A program made the position numbers and the translations under genes. The notes under the pieces were generated by a model that was given only the letters and a program-made list of their open reading frames with translations, was not told the origin of the DNA and did not search any database. 64,000 nt of DNA from Methanooceanicella nereidis (GTDB taxonomy: Archaea; Halobacteriota; Methanocellia; Methanocellales; Methanocellaceae): the NCBI RefSeq assembly GCF_021023085.1, contig NZ_PGCK01000001.1:1-64000 (forward strand), written 5' to 3'. Positions 35,073-45,179 of this stretch are shown in pieces. Each line of letters begins with the position of its first letter. Within the stretch, counting starts at the first letter, position 1.

Positions 35073-37181
35073 TCAAATGTCGTAATGCCCCTTTATTAGA
35101 TTATCCGTTTTGAAAGCGCTGCCGCAGTTCATGCAGAACCTTGCGTGAGGCATATTAGGCGTCCCGCAATTTTCACATTTGATCCTTTGCTTTTCTTTTA
35201 CCCTTGTGCCGCAGGATATACAGAATTGCGCTCCCGAGGGTAACACGGTATTGCATGTCGGACAGTATATCATATCGCTGTCAAGACTTTCTTCTTTCTT
35301 ATCGCCGTTTTCAGGAGACTTTAACATGTCTGCAGCCGGAAACTTAACATCATCATTAGACGGGAGCGGATCTTTTACGATAGTTTTTTCGATAACTGGC
35401 GATGCCATTGATCCGTCGAGCCCGGTCTTGCCGGCGTCTATTTTTTCGACTTCGGGAATTTCTTTCTTTTTTACTTTTAACGGAGCAATGATCGGTTTTA
35501 TGGGATGATTAACGCTTTTAATGCCTGCCGACTTCGACGTATAATTAACAGGCAGCACTATAGAAGAGCGTTTATCCTTCGCAGGGACCGGAGCATTTGC
35601 CTGGACCGTATTCAATGCGTTGGCAGGCATATTTTCCGGAGAGCCTGCTGATATCTCTGTGAAGATCGGGCCGATCGCATTAAGGCTATCAAGACCCGTA
35701 GCAGGAGTTTCGCCGGGTTTCTTAAGTTCCTCCGGCAGATCTCCATCTGCAGGGTTATATTTCATCCTGGCCAAAATGCTTGACGGAGTCGTTTCGACTT
35801 CCTTTTCATCGGTTTTTTCTTCGGCCGCCGTAACCTGCGGGACAGTGTCTTTATCGGGCTTCTCCGCCGTCTTCTCGGGCGGTTTGAACCAGAACTTATT
35901 GACAGGAGATGCCGTGCTGTCGGCATTATTTTCCGTTATCGCAGGATTTTCCGGGGGGAAATTGCACTTTATGTCCGTAGTGATCTTTTCAGGCTCTTTG
36001 ATCTCTTCCTTAACCGGGATTTCCTGCGAGGGGAACAATTCAGAGGGTATATCCATCGCATCCAGGAACTTTTCCGGGTTTTCATTAACTGCAAAGCAAT
36101 TTTTCTCCATGATCTCTTTCATCGTGCTTCCGGACATATGGCCCATGCCTATTGAATCCAGAATGCTCTCCGCGTTTAATGAAAAATCATCTTTTACTTT
36201 TTCCATTAGCTCTTTAAGCTCGAGGTCGATGTCATTTATTTCCGTGTCGATGCCCAGCAATGACGCCGACTGTTTATCCACAGTGATACCGGGTATACCG
36301 CCATAGCTTTTATTCGGCTCATTGATATTACTTTTAACATTAGATGGTGATGGAGTCTCAGGGATATTGACGGTCTCGGAACCTTTCCGCCTCAATAGAT
36401 CCGCCAGGCCTACGCCGGCGGAATCAGACTGCATATTTGCCTTGGACCGCTCTTTTGGCCATGCCTTTTCTTCAGCCTCATTAAGCTTTAAAGAAAGCGT
36501 CTGGTACGCTTCCGATGCAATTCGCTTTACATGGGAGTCCGGGTAAAAGTTGGACAGATATTCCAGTGTCGGCAAGGCTTTTTCAACATATTCCGGGTGA
36601 GTCCTTGCGATTATCCCGACCAGCCTTGCTGTCTCCGCCCTGGTCGATTTGTTAATGCTGCCAAGAAGCTTTATCAGGGCGCCTGAGTAATACTCAAAAT
36701 ATTCCGGCTTTTTTGCGGCTATGATCTTTAAAGCGTCATATGCGTTAGTTCCTATGGTGCCATACCTGTCGTCAAGGCAGGAGATCAATTCGGGCATCAT
36801 GAACCGGGCATTATCCACCTTTGAGACGATCATGTATAAAAGGAACTTAGTTATAGCGTCCTGCAGCATTTTATGTGAGCTGTTCAGCTGTACCTTTAAA
36901 ATGGATACTAGCTGCGTTATGACGATCTCCTCTTTTTCAGGAGGTAAAGGAAGCAGGAACATCAGCGATTTTATGGAATATGTGAGAACGAGGATGTTAT
37001 TTGACTCTTCGATATTCTTTAAAAAAATTTCCGACAGCCGCTCGATCTCATTGCGATCGTGAGTGTCATCGATGATCTGCTTTAGCTCCGTCAGAGAAAG
37101 ATCATCACATCTCCCGGTGTTAATCCTGTCGATCAAAACATCTACCCTTTTGCGAGGAGCCCGGGGATTAGGGAATATCAT
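35073..37181 (-). CDS. HEAT-like repeat protein with C-terminal double zinc ribbon
   Basis: The 702-aa protein has three parts. The first ~240 residues are helical and HEAT/ARM-like (ITKFLLYMIVSKV, ARLVGIIARTHPEYVEKALP). A long low-complexity linker rich in Pro, Glu and Ser follows (about 250-630). A double zinc ribbon ends it (YCPTCNTVLPSGAQFCISCG and CENCGTPNMPHARFCMNCG). Together they suggest a scaffold or adaptor; no enzyme motif is present. It is divergent from ruvC with a 145-bp gap. The family is not recognised as a whole. Confidence 0.75.
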   Translation of the reverse strand: MIFPNPRAPRKRVDVLIDRINTGRCDDLSLTELKQIIDDTHDRNEIERLSEIFLKNIEESNNILVLTYSIKSLMFLLPLPPEKEEIVITQLVSILKVQLNSSHKMLQDAITKFLLYMIVSKVDNARFMMPELISCLDDRYGTIGTNAYDALKIIAAKKPEYFEYYSGALIKLLGSINKSTRAETARLVGIIARTHPEYVEKALPTLEYLSNFYPDSHVKRIASEAYQTLSLKLNEAEEKAWPKERSKANMQSDSAGVGLADLLRRKGSETVNIPETPSPSNVKSNINEPNKSYGGIPGITVDKQSASLLGIDTEINDIDLELKELMEKVKDDFSLNAESILDSIGMGHMSGSTMKEIMEKNCFAVNENPEKFLDAMDIPSELFPSQEIPVKEEIKEPEKITTDIKCNFPPENPAITENNADSTASPVNKFWFKPPEKTAEKPDKDTVPQVTAAEEKTDEKEVETTPSSILARMKYNPADGDLPEELKKPGETPATGLDSLNAIGPIFTEISAGSPENMPANALNTVQANAPVPAKDKRSSIVLPVNYTSKSAGIKSVNHPIKPIIAPLKVKKKEIPEVEKIDAGKTGLDGSMASPVIEKTIVKDPLPSNDDVKFPAADMLKSPENGDKKEESLDSDMIYCPTCNTVLPSGAQFCISCGTRVKEKQRIKCENCGTPNMPHARFCMNCGSAFKTDNLIKGHYDI

Positions 37182-37326
37182 AAGCCATCACATTTATTTA
37201 TAATAATGTTTAATTTCTCTACGATTCGCCCCACAATATATTCATAGTCTATACTTCTAATATTACTAATAAATTTGCTGGTCTAATATAGATAAGTATT
37301 CAAAGGGTTGCGAAGCAGGAGAAAAA

Positions 37327-37815
37327 ATGAGGATATTAGGGATCGACCCGGGCATAGCGCTGACAGGATTTGGCATTGTGGAAAGTGACAAGAACGGCAT
37401 ACGTGCCGGAAGTTACGGCCACATATCGACTGAAAGCGGCACCCCTATGCCGTCCCGCCTAAAGATTTTATACGATGACCTCATAAAGGTAATCGACGAA
37501 TATCAGCCTGATATTGTTGCGGTGGAAGAATTATTTTTTAATAAGAACGCAAAGACAGCCATCATAGCCAGTCATGCGAGAGGGGTCATAGTCCTGGCCG
37601 CCGTAAATTCAGGCCTTGATGTCGCCGAATATACACCGTTACAGGTAAAACAGTCAGTCGCAGGTTACGGAAGGGCGAGCAAGCAACAGGTCCAGGCGAT
37701 GGTGACCAGCCTTTTACGATTAAAGGAGATACCGAAACCTGACGATACCGCGGACGCGCTGGCCGTGGCCATATGCCATGCGAACTCCGCGGAGATGTTA
37801 AAGAGGCAAATATGA
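37327..37815 (+). CDS. ruvC: Holliday junction resolvase RuvC
   Basis: RuvC cuts Holliday junctions with RuvAB. The 162-aa protein carries Asp7 in GIDPG, the Glu pair in VAVEELFF (67-68) and the C-terminal acids in PKPDDTADALAVAICH (139, 140, 143), so the active site is intact. GAAGCAGGAG precedes the ATG. It overlaps ruvA by 4 bp. RuvABC is typical of bacteria, while archaea normally use Hjc, so lateral origin is likely. Confidence 0.95.
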   Translation: MRILGIDPGIALTGFGIVESDKNGIRAGSYGHISTESGTPMPSRLKILYDDLIKVIDEYQPDIVAVEELFFNKNAKTAIIASHARGVIVLAAVNSGLDVAEYTPLQVKQSVAGYGRASKQQVQAMVTSLLRLKEIPKPDDTADALAVAICHANSAEMLKRQI

Positions 37816-38405
37816 TAGCGCATATCGAAGGCATACTGGACAGCAGGTCTGACGAGAGCATCGTGATCGATGTGAACGGCGTAGGATACGAGATATTTAT
37901 CCCGTCCCACCTGTTCGAACAGCTTCCGGAAGAAGGCAGCAGGTGCAAGATCTTCGTCCACACACATTTCAGGGAAGAGGACGGCTTTACGCTTTATGGC
38001 TTCACCGCTCTTGAGGACAAGGAATTTTTCCAGCTGTTGATAAAGACGGTATCCGGCATAGGCCCGAAGGTAGCCCTGAGCATAATGTCGAGCATCTCTG
38101 TCCCGGACCTGGCGGAAGCGATCGTGTCCGAGGACCTGAAGACGCTGACCCGCGTGAACGGCATAGGTAAAAAGACCGCACAAAGGCTCATAGTCGAGCT
38201 AAAGGATAAAGTAGCGGAGATGTGCCTGCTTAAGCATGAGAAGAGACTTAAGGCTGATGACGTATCTGATGATGCGATCGATGCACTGATAGCGCTCGGG
38301 TACAGCAGGCAGGTAGCGACATCGGCAGTGTTGAAGGGGAGAGAGACCTTCGCAGCAATGCCAAAAGTTGAAGACCTAATAAAAGTATCATTAAGGTATC
38401 TATGA
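37812..38405 (+). CDS. ruvA: Holliday junction DNA helicase subunit RuvA
   Basis: RuvA binds four-way junctions and recruits RuvB. The 197-aa protein has the OB-fold start ([20 protein letters not shown]), two helix-hairpin-helix motifs ([14 protein letters not shown] and [14 protein letters not shown]) and the C-terminal RuvB-binding domain ([17 protein letters not shown]). The start at 37812 uses the ATGA overlap with ruvC. It overlaps ruvB the same way. Confidence 0.96.
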   Translation: MIAHIEGILDSRSDESIVIDVNGVGYEIFIPSHLFEQLPEEGSRCKIFVHTHFREEDGFTLYGFTALEDKEFFQLLIKTVSGIGPKVALSIMSSISVPDLAEAIVSEDLKTLTRVNGIGKKTAQRLIVELKDKVAEMCLLKHEKRLKADDVSDDAIDALIALGYSRQVATSAVLKGRETFAAMPKVEDLIKVSLRYL

Positions 38406-39445
38406 TCAACGTAACAGATAAGGAAAATGCAAAAAAGGCGGAGAAAGAGAAGCGGCTCATATCCCCGGAAATCACTGAGGATGACCACGGGGAGATGATA
38501 GTCGAGGGCATTCGCCCGAGGACACTGGATGATTTCATAGGGCAGCAAAAGATCAAGGAGAATTTAAAGGTATTCATCGAGGCCGCGAAGAATAGAGGAG
38601 AGAATCTGGACCACGTGTTACTATACGGTCCGCCGGGGCTGGGAAAGACAACCCTTGCCCATATCATCGCAAGAGAGATGGGGGCCAACATACGTTTGAC
38701 ATCAGGCCCGGCCATTGAAAGGCCCGGAGACCTTGCCGCCATATTGACCAATCTAAAGGAAGGGGACGTCATATTCATCGACGAGATCCACAGGCTCAGC
38801 CACGTCATTGAAGAAGTGCTGTACCCGGCGATGGAAGATTTCGAGATAGACATCATTATCGGAAAAGGCCCCAGTGCGCGCTCCATAAGGCTCGAACTGC
38901 CTAAGTTCACGCTCGTCGGCGCGACGACCAGGGCGGGCTTGTTGACATCTCCGTTAAGGGACAGGTTCGGAGTGTCGCTAAGGTTCGACTTTTACGAGCC
39001 CCGGGACATTAAGACCATAATCGATAGGTCGGCAAAGATCCTTGGAGTGGAGATGACCGAAGACGGTGCCATGGAGATCGCCAAACGCTCTCGAGGTACC
39101 CCGCGTATAGCTAACAGGCTTATGAGAAGGGTGCGGGACTTCGCGAACGTCGACAATAAGAAAGTCATAGATAAAGAGACAGCCAATGACGCGCTTAACC
39201 GGCTTGATGTGGACAGGCTTGGCCTGGATAATATGGATAGAAGGATACTGAAGACCATTATAAAGGACTACAGCGGCGGACCGGTCGGTGTCGAGGCGCT
39301 GGCAGTGACGGTCAGCGAGGAATCCAACACTATCGAGGATGTCTACGAGCCTTTCCTTATACAGATAGGCTTCGTAAACAGGACGCCCAGGGGAAGAGTC
39401 GCGACACAGGCCGCATACGAGCATATGAAAGGTTTATTAGAATAG
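38402..39445 (+). CDS. ruvB: Holliday junction branch migration ATPase RuvB
   Basis: RuvB is the AAA+ motor of branch migration. The 347-aa protein shows [19 protein letters not shown], Walker A GPPGLGKT (76-83), Walker B DEIH, sensor 1 ([11 protein letters not shown]), the Arg finger region (LRDRFG) and the C-terminal winged helix ([19 protein letters not shown]). It closes a tight three-gene ruvCAB operon. All three parts are intact, so it looks functional. Confidence 0.97.
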   Translation: MINVTDKENAKKAEKEKRLISPEITEDDHGEMIVEGIRPRTLDDFIGQQKIKENLKVFIEAAKNRGENLDHVLLYGPPGLGKTTLAHIIAREMGANIRLTSGPAIERPGDLAAILTNLKEGDVIFIDEIHRLSHVIEEVLYPAMEDFEIDIIIGKGPSARSIRLELPKFTLVGATTRAGLLTSPLRDRFGVSLRFDFYEPRDIKTIIDRSAKILGVEMTEDGAMEIAKRSRGTPRIANRLMRRVRDFANVDNKKVIDKETANDALNRLDVDRLGLDNMDRRILKTIIKDYSGGPVGVEALAVTVSEESNTIEDVYEPFLIQIGFVNRTPRGRVATQAAYEHMKGLLE

Positions 39446-39528
39446 TATCAAAGATCCAAGATCTTTGTAGCTATTGGTTTTTTGACTTTCTACACATTCA
39501 GCCTGCATTCTTGTTGCGAGCGCATATT

Positions 39529-39714
39529 GACCACAAAGCGAACAAAGGCGACTGGGGACACGGTTTCCAACCACGAAGCGCACTAAGGGACACAAGGGTG
39601 CACAAAGGACTTTTTTAGAAGGCTATCATATACTTAAAAAAATTTGTGGACCTTATTCGCCTTTGTGCGCTTTGTGGTGGAAACTGGTGGTCCTTAGTTG
39701 CCTTTGTGGTTAGC
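39529..39714. repeat. Intergenic inverted repeat (copy 3)
   Basis: The left arm (39529-39610) has ACCACAAAGCGAACAAAGGC and ACCACGAAGCGCACTAAGG words. The right arm (about 39647-39714) has TTCGCCTTTGTGCGCTTTGT and TTGCCTTTGTGGTTAGC, their imperfect complements. The centre (39601-39654) is the family core, GGACTTTTTTAGAAGG then A-rich then TTTGTGGACCTT. It lies between convergent genes, ruvB and the coiled-coil membrane protein. Confidence 0.85.
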
Positions 39715-39900
39715 TTGATCGATGAAAAATTTCCGGGCTTCGCAATCAGAACACTATCAGTTTACAATAAACATGCGAAGAAATCAAAACACTACGAAAA
39801 ATATCGCTGACGGATAAACATACGTCGATATGCATAAAATGATAAAGTATTTTTTTAGCAGGCAATCACCTGAAAATAAGCCCTATTTTTCATCCGTGGC

Positions 39901-40371
39901 TTATATGTTAAGGGTATAATCCAGGAAATGCCTTTCCTCGACCTTGCCGTCGACGAACTCGACGCGCACCTTGTTCGTGGTGAATATTATCTTACTCACT
40001 TTAGGATTATCAGGGTCGATGATCAATGTATGCTCGACATTCGGAGTGCGGTTATAGAGGATAAAATCCTTTAGTTTTTTATTTTCCGACTCAAGATACT
40101 CTATCTGCAACATGGTCATGTTGTAATTTGTCCCGTTTTCCAAAAAGAGCTTATCGTTCTCTTTTTTAAGCTGGTCGTTCTGAACGAACAATGCCATAAC
40201 TGCGATGAGACAAACTATACATACCGCTATCAGGAGTATGATGAACTTTGAGACAAGATCGTTGTATCTCCTGAGTCTTTCCTCTCTTTTTCGCTCCTGG
40301 TTCTCCTTCAGTTTTTTTAGCCAGCTTTTCATCTCAAGCTCGCCTGAACCCGGGTTTGTCCTGTCAGCCAT
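39901..40371 (-). CDS. Membrane protein with extracellular coiled coil
   Basis: The 156-aa protein has a charged cytoplasmic start (KKLKENQERKREERLRRYN), one transmembrane segment (KFIILLIAVCIVCLIAVMAL), a coiled coil (QNDQLKKENDKLFLENG, YLESENKKLKDF) and a small C-terminal domain (TNKVRVEFVDGKVEERHF). The ATG at 40371 has AGGAC 6 bases upstream; an in-frame start at 40437 would add 22 residues. No family is recognised. TATGTACCT at 40476-40484 upstream resembles the PadR half-site. Confidence 0.62.
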   Translation of the reverse strand: MADRTNPGSGELEMKSWLKKLKENQERKREERLRRYNDLVSKFIILLIAVCIVCLIAVMALFVQNDQLKKENDKLFLENGTNYNMTMLQIEYLESENKKLKDFILYNRTPNVEHTLIIDPDNPKVSKIIFTTNKVRVEFVDGKVEERHFLDYTLNI

Positions 40372-40590
40372 GTTATTGTCCTGCCAGATATTACTTGCAC
40401 GCTTCTCGCTAATATATTTTCTTGATTTGACTGCCAATCGTATCCTGAGCGCTCAAAAAATATAGATATTAAATGTATGTACCTCAAATTAAAAAAACCT
40501 TCTCATATCAGCCGAACCCGAAATGATTATGAACATTCATTTACATATAGACGAACGTGAAGTCCGGATGGACTTCAAGGGGTAAGACAT

Positions 40591-41730
40591 ATGAACGTCT
40601 CAGAAATTACCACGAATAAGTTCGAGTGTATCGACATAAAGGCAACACTCCAGGAAGTATTGCCACTATTCACGAATACGAACCACCCATCGGTGTTAGT
40701 GTTCGACGGCAAGGAATATGCGGGGATGTTAACCGAGAAGTCGATCGTTCGCTCTATAAAGAACTTAAAGACAGGAATACACGGGCTCGTTAAAAAGACA
40801 CCGAAAATTACCCCGGAGACCACCATTTACGAAGCGGCCAGATTAATGGTCGAGAACCAGCTAAAGCAATTGCCTGTGTTCGATAAAAAGATCGTAGGCG
40901 TGGTCACGAACGAAAGCTTATTGTCTCTCGCGACAGAGGGCGACTTTGGCAAAAAACCGGTCTCAAGCATTATGAGCGGAGACGTAATAACGCTCGATGT
41001 TGAAGATAATGTCGGAAAGCTTATAAACGTGTTCAGGGAGGAGGGCATCTCAAGAGTGCCCGTAATATCGAACGGCAAGCTGGCAGGCATAGTCACCATG
41101 CATGACATGCTGCATCTCATCAAGCCTAATAAGACTGACTTTAGCGAAGGCTGCATAGGTGTTGAGACCTTACCGACAAGAAAGATCCTGATCAAGGATA
41201 TGATGACAGAAAGCGTCATCACAGTAAAGCCGGACGCGACCATAAAAGAGGCAGTGGATGTCATGCTTAAGAAGGACATCCAGGGTCTTGTGATATATGA
41301 CGGCAAGATAAAAGGTATCGTAACAAGGACGGACGTATTGCTGGCACTTGCGACACTCGCGAAGACCGAGATACCGAACTTCACGGTGCAGATGACCAGC
41401 AGCAACATTGTCGACTATGATCAGCAATACATGGCAACATCGCTTGGAAGCTTTGTAAAGAAATTCGAGAAGTTCCTTGGCCACGGAAATATAAACGTAT
41501 ACTTTAAGCAGTATAAGGAAACCTTCCGCGGAACGCCTCTTGTGATCTGTAAGCTCAGGCTGAAGACTGACAAGCACTTCTACAGCGCACGCGGCGAGTC
41601 GTGGGGAGCTGACGGCGCGTTCCACATAGCGATGACAACGCTGGAGCGCCAGGTAGTTGACGATAAGGAGATCTACGAGGATAAAAGATATACGACGGCA
41701 AGCCTTGCCGAAAAACTTGACATCCTGTAA
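40591..41730 (+). CDS. Four-CBS protein with HPF-like C-terminal domain
   Basis: The 379-aa protein has four CBS domains in two tandem pairs over residues 1-255 (for example VSSIMSGDVITLDVEDNVGKL and IKDMMTESVITVKPDATIKEA), which usually bind adenine nucleotides. The C-terminal ~115 residues (INVYFKQYKETFRGTPLVIC, KLRLKTDKHFYSARGESWGA) resemble the beta-alpha fold of hibernation-promoting factors. A nucleotide-sensing ribosome-associated role is a fair inference. It is followed at 15 bp by an Mrr-like gene. Confidence 0.8.
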   Translation: MNVSEITTNKFECIDIKATLQEVLPLFTNTNHPSVLVFDGKEYAGMLTEKSIVRSIKNLKTGIHGLVKKTPKITPETTIYEAARLMVENQLKQLPVFDKKIVGVVTNESLLSLATEGDFGKKPVSSIMSGDVITLDVEDNVGKLINVFREEGISRVPVISNGKLAGIVTMHDMLHLIKPNKTDFSEGCIGVETLPTRKILIKDMMTESVITVKPDATIKEAVDVMLKKDIQGLVIYDGKIKGIVTRTDVLLALATLAKTEIPNFTVQMTSSNIVDYDQQYMATSLGSFVKKFEKFLGHGNINVYFKQYKETFRGTPLVICKLRLKTDKHFYSARGESWGADGAFHIAMTTLERQVVDDKEIYEDKRYTTASLAEKLDIL

Positions 41731-41745
41731 GAACCTGTAGGACCA

Positions 41746-42153
41746 ATGGAAAAAGATATGGACGAACTCTCGTGGCAAGAGTTCGAGGAGTATATAAGGG
41801 ATGTATTATCCCACCACGACTTCGTTGTGAAGTTCCGTAAGGTGTTCAAGACGCCGGAAAGGGGCTATCAGATCGACGTCGTCGGTCTCAGGAATGACCT
41901 GTGCCTGTGTATAGACTGTAAAAAATACGGAAGGGGCAGGCACAGGTCCTCTTCCCTGAAGACCGAGGCAAAAAAGCATTACGATAGATGCGTCGCACAT
42001 GAGGAAGCGTTCGACGTCAGGTCCATACCCATCATAGTGACATGGCTTGACGATAATCTCATGATCGAGAACGGATGCGTCTTCGTACCGTCACATATGC
42101 TGAACGACTTTTTACTGAACCTTGACAGCTATCTTGATATGATAGGATATTGA
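41746..42153 (+). CDS. Mrr-like restriction endonuclease-fold protein
   Basis: The 135-aa PD-(D/E)XK protein starts MDELSWQEFEEYIRDVLSHH. It has the nuclease core QIDVVGLRNDLCLCIDCKKY, where Asp and the D-x-K triad match the active site with Cys preceding Lys. Small archaeal Mrr-like proteins are linked to DNA repair or restriction; the target is unknown. It is probably co-transcribed with the CBS protein, an unexplained pairing. Confidence 0.75.
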   Translation: MEKDMDELSWQEFEEYIRDVLSHHDFVVKFRKVFKTPERGYQIDVVGLRNDLCLCIDCKKYGRGRHRSSSLKTEAKKHYDRCVAHEEAFDVRSIPIIVTWLDDNLMIENGCVFVPSHMLNDFLLNLDSYLDMIGY

Positions 42154-42245
42154 CGACTTTAAAATATTAGAGTAGTTAGTAACATAAATTCATAGAATTA
42201 TGCTTTTATATCTGTCCCAAGGATAGGCTAAAGACATGATATTTT

Positions 42246-42525
42246 CACCACGAAATCTTTGATGAGCGGTGTTTTGCTCAGGTTTTAAGGATGAAAAGAT
42301 CATTTTGTGGTCAATAGCCTATATTGTGTTTTGTGGCCGGTTTTAATCGAAACTTTCAAAAAGTTTTTTCATAGAAGCACACGAAGGCGAACAAGGACCA
42401 CCAGTTTCCACCACGAAGGACGCTAAGGGCTTGAGGGTTCACAAAGGACTTTTTTGAAGATTAGCATATACATTCATAAAATTGTGGACCTTTTTCGCCT
42501 TTGCGCGCTTCGTGGTGAAAAATAG
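42246..42525. repeat. Intergenic inverted repeat (copy 4)
   Basis: This copy has two parts. The first (42246-42290, CACCACGAAATCTTTGATG then AGCGGTGTTTTGCTCAGG) matches the outer arm of the giant repeat at 20303. The second (about 42372-42525) has the ACGAAGG/CACAAAGG left arm, the family core at 42441-42492 and a GCGCGCTTCGTGGTG right arm. It lies between convergent genes and joins the two repeat types in one locus. Confidence 0.8.
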
Positions 42526-42670
42526 TGGATAATAATGTAGCTTTTCTGAATTGAAAATCAGCCTTATGTAAAGAGGGACCTGTGCAATATTCTACTCAGC
42601 ATTAGAATATTTTACATTAGTTAAAAAGAAGAAAAATAACAATTTTGCTATACGGATAAAAATAAAAAAA

Positions 42671-43126
42671 TTAATAATTGCCGTATAGCTTCCAGCCGTC
42701 GCTCGTGTTGACCACGACGAACTGCGATATACCGGACGAAACATGTCCGCTATATGCTACGGTCGCATTAACCGTCACCGATCTTGCCTCGGTGAAGTTA
42801 CCTTCGAAAGTATTTTCAGGCAGCGTATAATTCCCGACAACTGTGAAGTTGAATATCTTTAAGTTGCTGCCGTTCTCTCCCCACCATGCCTCGTGTTCAT
42901 CGATCCAAGACTGTTCGTCCATGCCTTCGACCTGGTGATATATGAGAGTGTATGCGTCCTTATAATCACCCGTGTCAAGGGCATTCCAGAAGTTCGTGAC
43001 CACTTCTTGCGGCAATAGTTTCTCTTTTTCTACAGGCTGCTCTTCGATCTTAGTGCAGCCGCATAATGAAGATACTAAAGCAATACAGATTAAAGTGGCC
43101 AGTATTAACTTCAAATTTTTTAGCAT
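42671..43126 (-). CDS. Lipoprotein with NTF2-like domain
   Basis: The 151-aa protein has a signal peptide and a lipobox with Cys in SLCGC (about residues 20-24). The mature part has the NTF2-like/DUF4878 plan: VVTNFWNALDTGDYKDAYTLIYHQ, WIDEHEAWWGEN and a final FVVVNTSDGWKLYGNY strand. It is surface-anchored and of unknown function. It is upstream of the repeat and downstream, in the same direction, of the thermosome gene with a 139-bp gap. Confidence 0.75.
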   Translation of the reverse strand: MLKNLKLILATLICIALVSSLCGCTKIEEQPVEKEKLLPQEVVTNFWNALDTGDYKDAYTLIYHQVEGMDEQSWIDEHEAWWGENGSNLKIFNFTVVGNYTLPENTFEGNFTEARSVTVNATVAYSGHVSSGISQFVVVNTSDGWKLYGNY

Positions 43127-43265
43127 ATTATGCGCTCCTGTTTAAGGTTCGACCTGTAATAATGTGTAAGTTCTTACTAATATAGGTATAGGTTAATGGC
43201 ATAAAGAGCTCAAATGTTGAAAAATAAAATTTTAAGGGTGTTGCAATGAACACCCGTCAAATGGA

Positions 43266-44873
43266 TCACTGCGGCGATCCGGGTGGCTTTACCTGGGTCG
43301 CGGCCAGTATATCGTCGATCCTCAGGATCATGGTCGCTGCCTCGGTGGAACTGATGATCGCCTGTGTCTTGACCTTCATCGGCTCGATCACGCCCATCTT
43401 GATCATATCCACAGCCTCTCCGGAGAAGACGTTAAGGCCATAGTTCTTGCCATTTTTACCCTCGTGCTTGCTCTTAAGGGCTATTATCATGTCGATGGGG
43501 TTTAATCCTGCGTTAGACGCAAGGGCCTTCGGTATGACCTCAAGCGAGGTAGCGAAAGCTTCAATGGCAAGCTGTTCCTTGCCGCTGACCTTCGCAGAGT
43601 ACTGCTTTAAGCGAAGCGACAGTTCGATCTCCGGTGCGGCTCCGCCCGGGACCACAAGCCCCTCTTTTAATGCGGTCTGGACAGCCCTGAGCCCGTCGTC
43701 AATGCCTCTCTCATACTCGTCAAGTATGTGGGATGAAGATCCCCTGAGGATCACGGAGGTGATCTTTTTATCCTTGCATTTAGTGATAAAGACCATCTCG
43801 TCGTCGCCCACGATCTTTTCTTCTATGAGGCCTGCGACACCCAGGTCCTTCGGGCTGATGTCCTCGAGGCTGGTCACGACGTTTCCGCCCGTAGCCTTCG
43901 CCACACGCCTGACGTCAGACTCCTTAAGCCTCCTTAAGCCAATTATGCCATACTTTGCCATGTAATGCTGTGCAAGGTCATCGATGGCCTTGGTGGTGAA
44001 CACGGCCTTAACGCCGAGCTTTGCTATGACATCGACCTGGTCCTTGATCTGTTTGTCTTCCGCGTCGGCGAACATCTTGAACTGCCCCGGCGTCTTGATC
44101 CTGAACTCCGCGTCGAACTCTGTGTCCTTTGCCTCTATCCCTATATCTAGCGCAAGGACTTTGACGTTCTCGAGCCTTTCGGGCATCTGGAAGTTTACCC
44201 TTCCCTTATCGATAAGGACGCCTTCGATGATCTCGGACTCGGTAACATCTCCGCCGGTCTTCTTTTCCATGACGAGGTTATTTCTCTCGACATAGTATTT
44301 GCCGCTGGCATCCTTCTCAAGGGTCGACCCTACGGACTTTACGACAAGATCTGCAAGGAACTCCCTGGCATTCTCGGTATCTTTACCGGTCATGGCCGTC
44401 TCCGCTATCTTGAGGAGCATGTCCTTGTCCTTGTCCGAAATTTTAATGGCCATTGTCTTAAGCAGCTCAAGCGACTTTTCCGCCGCCATATTATATCCCT
44501 TTATAATGCTGCTCTGATGGATACCCTGCTCTCCGAGCAAGCCTGCCTGCCTTAAAAGCTCTCCCGCGATAACTACTGCCGTCGTGGTGCCGTCGCCCAC
44601 CTCGGAATCCTGCGTCTTGGCTACCTCGACCATCATCTTTGCTGCCGGGTGCTCGATGTCCATCTTTCTAAGGATGGTAACGCCGTCGTTGGTCACGACT
44701 ATGTCGCCCGTCGAGTCGACGAGCATCTTGTCCATGCCTTTCGGGCCTAATGTGGTGACCACTGAGCCTGCGACAGCCATCGCCGCTAAAATATTGTAGG
44801 ACTGCGCTTCATTGCCACGAGTCAACTGGCTTCCTTCGCGCATTACATAAACCGGTCCTGCTTGCTGTGCCAT
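43266..44873 (-). CDS. thsA: Thermosome subunit (group II chaperonin)
   Basis: The 535-aa subunit of the archaeal chaperonin folds proteins in an ATP-driven double ring. It starts [20 protein letters not shown]. The ATP-binding elements [14 protein letters not shown] and [15 protein letters not shown] and the C-terminal [18 protein letters not shown] are clear. It ends PPGSPQ without a Gly-Met tail. The start at 44873 follows AGGAGGATATTTA; an open frame upstream is discounted. The gene is monocistronic. Confidence 0.96.
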   Translation of the reverse strand: MAQQAGPVYVMREGSQLTRGNEAQSYNILAAMAVAGSVVTTLGPKGMDKMLVDSTGDIVVTNDGVTILRKMDIEHPAAKMMVEVAKTQDSEVGDGTTTAVVIAGELLRQAGLLGEQGIHQSSIIKGYNMAAEKSLELLKTMAIKISDKDKDMLLKIAETAMTGKDTENAREFLADLVVKSVGSTLEKDASGKYYVERNNLVMEKKTGGDVTESEIIEGVLIDKGRVNFQMPERLENVKVLALDIGIEAKDTEFDAEFRIKTPGQFKMFADAEDKQIKDQVDVIAKLGVKAVFTTKAIDDLAQHYMAKYGIIGLRRLKESDVRRVAKATGGNVVTSLEDISPKDLGVAGLIEEKIVGDDEMVFITKCKDKKITSVILRGSSSHILDEYERGIDDGLRAVQTALKEGLVVPGGAAPEIELSLRLKQYSAKVSGKEQLAIEAFATSLEVIPKALASNAGLNPIDMIIALKSKHEGKNGKNYGLNVFSGEAVDMIKMGVIEPMKVKTQAIISSTEAATMILRIDDILAATQVKPPGSPQ

Positions 44874-45179
44874 TAAATATCCTCCTGTGAAAGTAACTGC
44901 TGGTTTTATGTGTTTGTAGTTCGATATAAAGATTTCTGTATTATTAAATAAACAAAAATCGTTTTCAGCCATCATCGGTGGGATAAAGTTTACAGGCGTT
45001 TCCTGACCTATCCCTTCCCGGCAGATAACTTAATATTATGAATAAGTACAAAAAGTTTATTAAAAGTACCCGGACACCATAAAAGGATATATTACCGGCA
45101 TATGAAAAAATTAACCGTAAATGGTTTATTTCAGGCGCATATCATAGAAGTATCATAAAACAGGAAGGCTGTCATTATC
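44874..45179. other. Divergent promoter region
   Basis: This region lies between the thermosome gene (minus) and the phosphomevalonate dehydratase operon (plus). It is A/T-rich with a long purine run near 45050. I see no ORF, repeat or clear heat-shock operator. Confidence 0.35.

Noticed and set aside
40476-40484. TATGTACCT as a fourth PadR operator
   Set aside because: Only one half-site, with no well-placed TATA box for the minus-strand gene, so it is kept only as a weak match.
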